DNA of 64,000 bases from Hymenopus coronatus (Eukaryota > Arthropoda > Insecta > Mantodea > Hymenopodidae): assembly GCA_030762935.1 (NCBI GenBank), contig CM060883.1, positions 99,138,501 through 99,202,500 of the forward strand, written 5' to 3'. Position numbers and translations under genes: made by a program. How positions within the stretch are numbered: position 1 is the stretch's first letter; each line of letters starts with the position of its first letter. This document shows, piece after piece, positions 56,427-64,000 of this stretch. The notes below the pieces were generated by a model. It was given only the letters and a program-made list of their open reading frames with translations, had not been told where the DNA came from and ran no database searches.

Positions 56427-58494
56427 ATGGCTATCCTCCATTGGAACATACGCGGAATTCGACCACATCGACCAGAGCTTGACTTGTTGCTGCGCCAGCA
56501 TGAACCCTTGGCTGTATGTTTACAAGAGACGAAGCTCCGTCCACAGGACACCGTTACCATCAGGCAGTACTCCTCCGTACGATGTGATTTATCCCCGGAG
56601 GACGGTGTCCCGGCACATGGGGGCACTATGATGCTTATTCGAGATGATATTTTTGCCAACTCCGTACCCATACAATCTGCAATCCAGTCCGTTGCTGTCA
56701 GCATTAAGCTACCCTCCGCTTCATTCACCATTTGCAGTATCTATTTGCCTCCATCTGCGAACCTCTCGCACAGCGACTTAGAACACCTCATTTCGCAGTT
56801 GCCACCACCCTTTTTATTGGTAGGCGACGTGAATGCCCATCACCCTCTTTGGGGCTCTCCTCGGGCTTGTGCGAGAGGTACCCTACTTAAAGACTTCTTG
56901 GATAGTCAGAATCTTGCTCTCTTGAACACCGGAGAGCCCACCTTTCTATCTGACGCATTTCATAGTTTTTCACACATTGACATTGCAATTTGTTCCCCTC
57001 AGCTGGCAGTCACCTTATGCTGGAATATCATCTCGGATTTGCATTCTAGTGACCACTTTCCTTGTCGTATTAGTGTCCTGACACCCGTTGTATGTTCCAC
57101 CCGTTTACCTAGTTGGCGCCTAGACCACGCCAGCTGGGAACTGTACTCCCACTTGGCTGAATTTAGCTACGAAGAGCACGACTCTGTGAACCACTTGGTC
57201 GAACATCTTACAGGGACCATTCTCTCTGCTGCTGAGCAATCCATTCCGCGTTCGACTGGCTACAGCCGTCGATTTCCGGTACCTTGGTGGTCCGCTGACT
57301 GTCGGGATGCTATTCGCGCTCGCAGACGAGCTCTACGGGTTTTCCAGCGTTTTCCTACACTGGATAACCTGATACACTATAAACGGATGCGTGCACATTC
57401 TAGGCGGGTTATTAAGGATAGCAAAAAGATGTCATGGAATAAATTCGTGGGTTCCTTTAATCGACATACACCTTCCTCTGTCGTATGGGATAAGTTAAGA
57501 CGTGTGGCTGGGAAACCGAACCATATGCCCATCGCCGGTCTCAAAACACCTACCGGAGCTGTTGTTGATACATTTGACGTGGCGAATACTTTAGGCAGTG
57601 CTTTCGCTCAGGTGTCTAGCTCAGGCAACTATTCCCCTGAGTTTCTTACAGTTAAGAACCAGGTGGAATCTCAAGAATTCTCGTTTCTTTCTGGCAACCT
57701 TGAGGATTATAATCGCCTTTTCACCCTGGCAGAGCTAGACAATGCACTCTCCTCTTCACGACACTCAGCACCAGGTCCAGATGGTACCCACGTCCAAATG
57801 TTGCAACATCTCTCTCCTGATGGCAAAGATTTCCTACTCGAGGTCTATAATCGTGTCTGGGTTGATGGCATTTTTCCAGACAAGTGGCGGGAGGCCACCA
57901 TCATACCCATTCTTAAACCTGGAAAGGACCGCCATCTTCCTTCCAGTTACCGTCCTATTTGCCTCACCAGTTGCGTGTGCAAGGTGATGGAACGCATGAT
58001 CAATGGACGGTTGGTGTGGTGGCTGGAATCCCACAATCTTCTGACGAACATCCAGTGTGGCTTTCGACGACGACGTTCAACTGCTGACCACCTTGTCTCT
58101 CTGTCAACTCAGATTATGGACGGGTTTCTTAAGAACAGCCCCACAGTTGGGATATTTTTTGACCTCGAGAAGGCCTACGACACGTGTTGGCGGACGGGAA
58201 TATTGCGTTCTCTGCACAACTGGAACATACGTGGATGCCTACCGTTGGTCATTCAGGAGTTTATGCGGGACCGCGTTTTTCGAGTGAGGGTGGGTTCCGT
58301 TTTTTCTAACCATTTTATTCAAGAGAACGGAGTGCCGCAGGGCTCGGTACTCAGCGTGACTCTATTTGCTATTGCGATAAATTCCATATCACTATGTGTG
58401 CCTCAAGGTGTCTCTTCCTGTTTATTCGTGGACGACTTTGCCATCTTCTGTACTTCTCAGCGTACACCGTTTTTGGAACGCCGTCTCCAGCGGT
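56427..58494 (+). pseudogene. I-like copy C ORF2, 5' part, split by copy D
   Basis: The frame encodes the endonuclease and RT up to 21 residues after FVDDFAIF, then meets copy D at 58,495. The apparent C-terminal 11 codons beyond this are copy D leader sequence, not part of the protein. RNase H and the zinc motif lie beyond the insertion. The sequence otherwise keeps copy B-like residues such as SFLSGNLEDYN. Confidence 0.92.
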
Positions 58495-58956
58495 CCCCCC
58501 AGGGGCCTACTACGGTAGGTACGGGTTAGGCGCACCCGGGGTCCCGAGCCACCTTGACTCCCTCTGTGGGCAACCTCAGAGTGGTGAGGGAGCCAGAAGG
58601 TCTAAATGCCCACCCACGTGTAGGCCGTGCGTGGAGACCCGTGTCGGTGAAGAGGAATATCCTGGTTGGTTGAGGGTTGCGTACCTGAGCCTGGGCTTCT
58701 GTCTTTCAGTAACTGGGGAGGGTGCGCAGCCTAATACACCGCTTTGGTTTCTGATTTGCCTAAACGGGAGGCTAGGGACTAACCCACCCCTAGTCAATCG
58801 GCCAGGACTAGGTATTACACCGAACTCCAGGGTGAGTGGGACGGCGAGCCCGCTATATCCCCTGTGTAGCCCTGTCACACCCCAGTGGGGTGACCCCTCG
58901 TTGGGCTCCGTGGTGGGTGGGGAGCACTGGGGGATGAATTTATACCAATTTTTTTT

Positions 58957-60414
58957 TTGGCACCAAAACTTAAACCCCTGATTCCAAATAAAGACGTTGG
59001 AAAGGAAGTAGTCGAGTCATGTGGTCCTCGCTACTTGGTTATTCATAGGACAGAGGAAGGTAAGAAGTTCCTTACGGTGAGCCCTTTTACTATCCAAAAG
59101 GGTCTCGATGCCATTGCTGGTCCTGTTAAATCCTGCGTTCGAGCTCGCAATGGTACACTTCTTGTCGAAGCCAACTCCGCCTCGCAAGCTGCAAGAATAC
59201 TTAAAGCCACCATGTTAGCCAGCTATCCAGTGAAGGTCGAGGTGCACAAGTCGCTGAACTCCTCCCGCGGTGTAATAACAACCCGCGCGTTGGACGGTTT
59301 GTCCATTGAGGAGATCCAAGAAAATCTTGCGACTCAGGGTGTCTCAGCTGTTTATCGGGTACAACGTAAGATCAACGGTGAATTCCTGCCTACTCGTACC
59401 CTGTTTCTTACTTTTGATCGGGTTGATCTGCCTCAAAAGATTAGGGCAGGGTATGAAGCCATCGAAGTTAGGCCTTATATACCCAATCCGCTGAGGTGCT
59501 TTAAATGCCAACGTTTTGGTCACACTAGTGAGCTGTGTACCGGCAAGTCCACCTGCGTCCACTGCGGTGACATCTCCCACGATGGGGCTTGTGCTTCAGC
59601 TCCATCGTGTGTGAACTGTAACGGGGAACACCCATCTAGTTCCCGAGACTGCCCCCGTTTTGCAGAGGAACGAGCGATCCAGGAGATACGGGTGAAAGAG
59701 AAGGTGTCCTTCTTGGAAGCCCGGAAGCTCCTGCGACTCCGCCAACACTCTGCCCCGAGGTCCGGTACCTATAGCTCAGTTGCAGCTAAACCGGTACCGC
59801 GTCGGGAAATCGCAACACAGACCGGCGATATGAACGGGGCTACAATTGCGGAAAAGGTTATTTTAGCCCAAGCGCTGCCAAAGCCTTCGGCACCTACACC
59901 CAAGTTGGTATCAACATCTGCCAAATCCGCTAGCTTACAGAATAGTCCTGCACAGTTGTCACCGAAAGCCTCGACCTCTGGAACTAAAGTTGGTAAATTC
60001 ACGACGTCTTCTGCCCCGGAAAAATAGTTTAAGACCAAGTATGTACGACAAGACTTCTTGAAAGAGAATGTGCAATCTATTACCAAGTCATCTAAAGGTA
60101 AGAAAAGTTCACGCAACTCCACACGTGTATCCTCCTCTGAAGGGTCATCTGGGGAGGAGGGCGTGAATCGGCGACGGCCGTCTTCGCCGATCAGCACATC
60201 CAATCGGTTCGAACTACTTGGACCTAAAACTGCTCTTGAAAAAGGGACCTCCCTTGTGGAGGAGATGGACCAGGAGGATTCTGCCGCCACTGCCAGAGGG
60301 ACAGTGCGGAAACGGCAGGATCGTGCTCCTGAAAATAGTACTAGCCCAACGCCTAAGAAGAACAAATTGAACCGACCAGCTAATCCCAATCTGCAGAAGC
60401 GTCTTTCGATTTGA
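58957..60414 (+). pseudogene. I-like copy D ORF1, start codon lost and premature stop
   Basis: The position of the ATG in other copies is TTG (58957-58959), inside a lengthened T-run. A CAG-to-TAG change at 60025-60027 stops the frame after the SSAPEK segment, with 129 codons left. Otherwise the 486-codon frame, stop included, is preserved, including an intact second knuckle (CVHC). Two lesions make this ORF1 non-functional. Confidence 0.9.
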
Positions 60415-60436
60415 AACTTATCCCATAATATACTCA

Positions 60437-63400
60437 ATGGCTATCCTCCATTGGAACATACGCGGAATTCGACCACATCGACCAGAGCTTGACTTGTTGC
60501 TGCGCCAGCATGAACCCTTGGCTGTATGTTTACAAGAGACGAAGCTCCGTCCACAGGACACCGTTACCATCAGGCAGTACTCCTCCGTACGATGTGATTT
60601 ATCCCCGGAGGACGGTGTCCCGGCACATGGGGGCACTATGATGCTTATTCGAGATGATATTTTTGCCAACTCCGTACCCATACAATCTGCAATCCAGTCC
60701 GTTGCTGTCAGCATTAAGCTACCCTCCGCTTCATTCACCATTTGCAGTATCTATTTGCCTCCATCTGCGGACCTCTCGCACAGCGACTTAGAACACCTCA
60801 TTTCGCAGTTGCCACCACCCTTTTTATTGGTAGGCGACGTGAATGCCCATCACCCTCTTTGGGGCTCTCCTCGGGCTTGTGCGAGAGGTATGCTACTTAA
60901 AGACTTCTTGGATAGTCAGAATCTTGCTCTCTTGAACACCGGAGAGCCCACCTTTCTATCTGACGCATTTCATAGTTTTTCACACATTGACATTGCAATT
61001 TGTTCCCCTCAGCTGGCAGTCACCTTATGCTGGAATATCATCTCGGATTTGCATTCTAGTGACCACTTTCCTTGTCGTATTAGTGTCTTGACACCCGTTG
61101 TATGTTCCACCCGTTTACCTAGTTGGCGCCTAGACCACGCCAGCTGGGAACTGTACTCCCACTTGGCTGAATTTAGCTACGAAGAGCACGACTCTGTGAA
61201 CCACTTGGTCGAACATCTTACAGGGACCATTCTTTCTGCTGCTGAGCAATCCATTCCGCGTTCGACTGGCTACAGCCGTCGATTTCCGGTACCTTGGTGG
61301 ACCGCTGACTGTCGGGATGCTATTCGCGCTCGCAGACGAGCTCTACGGGTTTTCCAGCGTTTTCCTACACTGGATAACCTGATACACTATAAACGGATGC
61401 GTGCACATTCTAGGCGGGTTATTAAGGATAGCAAAAAGATGTCATGGAATAAATTCGTGGGTTCCTTTAATCGACATACACCTTCCTCTGTCGTATGGGA
61501 TAAGTTAAGACGTGTGGCTGGGAAACCGAACCATATGCCCATCGCCGGTCTCAAAACACCTACCGGAGCTGTTGTTGATACATTTGACGTGGCGAATACT
61601 TTAGGCAGTGCTTTCGCTGAGGTGTCTAGCTCAGGCAACTATTCCCCTGAGTTTCTTACAGTTAAGAACCAGGTGGAATCTCAAGAATTCTCGTTTCTTT
61701 CTGGCAACCTTGAGGATTATAATCGCCTTTTCACCCTGGCAGAGCTAGACAATGCACTCTCCTCTTCACGACACTCAGCACCAGGTCCAGATGGTATCCA
61801 CGTCCAAATGTTGCAACATCTCTCTCCTGATGGCAAAGATTTCCTACTCGAGGTCTATAATCGTGTCTGGGTTGATGGCATTTTTCCAGACAAGTGGCGG
61901 GAGGCCACCATCATACCCATTCTTAAACCTGGAAATGACCGCCATCTTCCTTCCAGTTACCGTCCTATTTGCCTCACCAGTTGCGTGTGCAAGGTGATGG
62001 AACGCATGATCAATGGACGGTTGGTGTGGTGGCTGGAATCCCACAATCTTCTGACGAACATCCAGTGTGGCTTTCGACGACGACGTTCAACTGCTGACCA
62101 CCTTGTCTCTCTGTCAACTCAGATTATGGACGGGTTTCTTAAGAACAGCCCCACAGTTGGGATATTTTTTGACCTCGAGAAGGCCTACGACACGTGTTGG
62201 CGGGCGGGAATATTGCGTTCTCTGCACAACTGGAACATACGTGGACGCCTACCGTTGGTCATTCAGGAGTTTATGCGGGACCGCGTTTTTCGAGTGAGGG
62301 TGGGTTCGGTTTTTTCTAACCATTTTATTCAAGAGAACGGAGTGCCGCAGGGCTCGGTACTCAGCGTGACTCTATTTGCTATTGCGATAAATTCCATATC
62401 ACTATGTGTGCCTCAAGGTGTCTCTTCCTGTTTATTCGTGGACGACTTTGCCATCTTCTGTACTTCTCAGCGTACACCGTTTTTGGAACGCCGTCTCCAG
62501 CGGTGTTTGGACAATCTCTATGCATGGAGCTCGAAACACGGTTTTCGTTTCTCCGCTGAGAAGACAGTCTGCGTTAACTTCTGGCGCCGTAAGTGGCATA
62601 TGCCGTCGTCTCTTCGACTCGGGCCAGATTTACTTCCTTTCGCAGACGGGGCGAGATTCCTTGGTTTGATCTTCGATCGGAAACTTTGTTGGGCACCACA
62701 AATAGCACAGCTTAGAGCACGATGTGACCGTTCTCTAAATCTTTTACGGATACTAAGTGGCAAGTCTTGGGGTGCGGATCGGACGACATTGCTCCGTCTT
62801 TATCGTGCTGTGATTCGTTCGAAGTTGGACTATGGCAGCATTGTGTATTCTTCAGCTCGACCTTCAGTGCTCAGAAGGTTAGACACAGTCCATAACCAGG
62901 GCATCCGTGTGGCCGTTGGAGCTTTTCCAACGAGCCCAGTTGTTAGCCTCTACGCCGAATCGGGAGAACCTCCTCTGCGTTGTCGGCGTGATGTCCTGCT
63001 TGCTAATTATGGCTGTGGGCTGAAGTGTATGCCTGGGCATCCAACTTATCACGCGTTTTTCTCCCCTGAGCTGCACGAGCGATACTGCCTCCGCTCTCTG
63101 AGCCCCAGGCCAGCAGGTTTTCGTTTCCGTGAGCTTCTACGCCAGCACCATGTTGACATTCCTCGGCTGTTATCCAAGGGAGAGAGTATACACCCCCCTT
63201 GGTTACGCGCTACCTCCCATGTCGATCTCGGGATGACGCTCTACGGGAAATCTGTTACGCCTCTTGATAGTATTCGTCGTTGCTTTTTAGAATTTTTATC
63301 CAAATACAGTGGCCGTATTTGTATTTACACCGATGGTAGTAAGAGCCCCGACGGTGTTGGATGTGCCTTTGTAACTGGCACCGCAACTTATACTTACGGT

Positions 63401-64000
63401 TTGCCTAGTTGCACATCTATATATTCTGCCGAGCTATATGCTATTTATCAAGCCCTTCTGTATATTCGACGTCGAAAATTAGGTGACTGCCTTATTCTTA
63501 GTGATTCCCTTAGTGCCCTTCAGAGCATTCGTGAGCTGTACAATTACCATCCTTTGGTGCAGCGCATCCAGGACGTTCTCCACATTTTGCACGCTTCTGG
63601 TTTTAATGTGGAGTGCGCATGGATTCCTGGACACGTTGGCTTGCCAGGGAATGACACGGCGGATTTGGCAGCGAAATCGGCAGTCACAGCGCCCAGTGTT
63701 ACGATTACCCATTCAACAGCAGAAGATTTTAGAGTGGCTGTACGGAGAGCCGTTTTTTCGACTTGGCATGCGGAGTGGTCGGCTCTCCGTGGTAATAAGC
63801 TGCGAGAGGTGAAGGACCTCCCTGTCAACTGGGTAACCTCCTCTCGTTTATTCCGCCGGGAGGAGGTAGTACTAGCTCGGCTAAGAATTGGCCACTGTAT
63901 TTTTACTCACAGTTACCTTTTTAAACGTGAACCTGCTCCTGTCTGTGCGCTCTGTGGGGAGGCACAGACAGTTCGTCATGTGTTGCTGGAGTGTGGTCAC
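60437..64000 (+). CDS. I-like copy D ORF2: endonuclease, RT, RNase H (partial, open)
   Basis: From ATG 60437 the frame stays open for all 1188 codons to the window end; copy A's ORF2 is 1229 codons, so about 41 remain outside. All motif blocks listed for copy A are present, with the normal Trp before IPGH. Replacements relative to copies A and B include Thr-to-Met near 60,890, Gln-to-Glu at about 61,619, Lys-to-Asn in the LKPGKD motif (61,934-61,936, now LKPGND) and Glu-to-Gly near 62,648. The changed LKPG motif may weaken the RT. Confidence 0.88.
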   Translation, partial: MAILHWNIRGIRPHRPELDLLLRQHEPLAVCLQETKLRPQDTVTIRQYSSVRCDLSPEDGVPAHGGTMMLIRDDIFANSVPIQSAIQSVAVSIKLPSASFTICSIYLPPSADLSHSDLEHLISQLPPPFLLVGDVNAHHPLWGSPRACARGMLLKDFLDSQNLALLNTGEPTFLSDAFHSFSHIDIAICSPQLAVTLCWNIISDLHSSDHFPCRISVLTPVVCSTRLPSWRLDHASWELYSHLAEFSYEEHDSVNHLVEHLTGTILSAAEQSIPRSTGYSRRFPVPWWTADCRDAIRARRRALRVFQRFPTLDNLIHYKRMRAHSRRVIKDSKKMSWNKFVGSFNRHTPSSVVWDKLRRVAGKPNHMPIAGLKTPTGAVVDTFDVANTLGSAFAEVSSSGNYSPEFLTVKNQVESQEFSFLSGNLEDYNRLFTLAELDNALSSSRHSAPGPDGIHVQMLQHLSPDGKDFLLEVYNRVWVDGIFPDKWREATIIPILKPGNDRHLPSSYRPICLTSCVCKVMERMINGRLVWWLESHNLLTNIQCGFRRRRSTADHLVSLSTQIMDGFLKNSPTVGIFFDLEKAYDTCWRAGILRSLHNWNIRGRLPLVIQEFMRDRVFRVRVGSVFSNHFIQENGVPQGSVLSVTLFAIAINSISLCVPQGVSSCLFVDDFAIFCTSQRTPFLERRLQRCLDNLYAWSSKHGFRFSAEKTVCVNFWRRKWHMPSSLRLGPDLLPFADGARFLGLIFDRKLCWAPQIAQLRARCDRSLNLLRILSGKSWGADRTTLLRLYRAVIRSKLDYGSIVYSSARPSVLRRLDTVHNQGIRVAVGAFPTSPVVSLYAESGEPPLRCRRDVLLANYGCGLKCMPGHPTYHAFFSPELHERYCLRSLSPRPAGFRFRELLRQHHVDIPRLLSKGESIHPPWLRATSHVDLGMTLYGKSVTPLDSIRRCFLEFLSKYSGRICIYTDGSKSPDGVGCAFVTGTATYTYGLPSCTSIYSAELYAIYQALLYIRRRKLGDCLILSDSLSALQSIRELYNYHPLVQRIQDVLHILHASGFNVECAWIPGHVGLPGNDTADLAAKSAVTAPSVTITHSTAEDFRVAVRRAVFSTWHAEWSALRGNKLREVKDLPVNWVTSSRLFRREEVVLARLRIGHCIFTHSYLFKREPAPVCALCGEAQTVRHVLLECGH

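Larger units (their letters stand above)
54491..58494 (+). mobile_element. I-like non-LTR retrotransposon, copy C (interrupted by copy D)
   Basis: It starts CCCCCCAGGGG immediately after Jockey-like sequence ending GCAATGT. The leader contains the ribozyme-like fold (54,498-54,610). ORF1 is intact, and ORF2 runs to 58,494, where it is cut by copy D in the codon following the FLERRLQR segment. The 3' part should resume after copy D outside the window. Confidence 0.9.
58495..64000 (+). mobile_element. I-like non-LTR retrotransposon, copy D (extends past window)
   Basis: It begins CCCCCCAGGGG exactly at the break in copy C ORF2. The leader keeps the ribozyme-like fold (58,502-58,614) with a CUAAA J4/2 variant. 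ORF1 is disabled, while ORF2 is open to the window end. The 3' end, tail and target duplication are not visible. Confidence 0.9.

Noticed and set aside
58394..58981. 195-codon open frame across the copy C/copy D junction
   Set aside because: It fuses an off-frame part of copy C ORF2 to the copy D leader. Its only long similarity is to the leader frame of the other copies.

Overview
This is eukaryotic DNA, almost certainly from an arthropod and most likely an insect with a large, repeat-rich genome. It shows spliced exons with canonical acceptor and donor sites, AT-rich introns, mariner, Tc1, hAT and pogo-like DNA transposons, tRNA-derived SINEs, and three families of non-LTR retrotransposon. 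The sequence alone does not fix the order or species.

Host genes are few. On the + strand, three exons (933-1081, 3495-3657, 6292-6429) encode the C-terminal two thirds of a tumor protein D52 (TPD52) family protein, joined in phase and ending at a TAA. Its introns hold a mariner remnant, a TA-flanked DDE transposon and a near-perfect 157-bp inverted repeat. On the - strand, 46189-45488 is the last exon of a CFAP20/BUG22-like ciliary protein that carries an unusual Ala/Glu/Pro-rich tail. Its upstream intron holds a mariner. No prokaryote-like operons, CRISPR arrays or plausible rRNA genes are present.

The rest is mobile and repetitive. 12.2-15.6 kb is a decayed CR1/L2-like retrotransposon (- strand). 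15.7-24.9 kb holds several copies of an unnamed dispersed repeat, a mariner, a pogo remnant, a Tc1-like element and a hAT with an 8-bp target duplication. 23,987-39,519 is a direct tandem duplication with a 7,765-bp period. Each unit is 1.87 kb of flank plus a 5.9-kb I-like retrotransposon (copies A and B). Copy A keeps both ORFs open, while copy B has one nonsense codon. 39.95-43.3 kb is a 59-bp minisatellite of roughly 55 units. 50.3-54.5 kb is a broken Jockey-like element (- strand) interrupted by I-like copy C, which is itself interrupted by copy D running off the window end: a three-level nest.

The most interesting observations are: (1) a possible HDV-like self-cleaving ribozyme fold at the 5' end of all four I-like copies; (2) the tandem duplication, whose breakpoint lies at the (TCA)n tail of the retrotransposon; (3) the long hairpin in the TPD52 intron; (4) the tailed CFAP20 paralog; (5) the unnamed dispersed repeat that repeatedly hosts other insertions.
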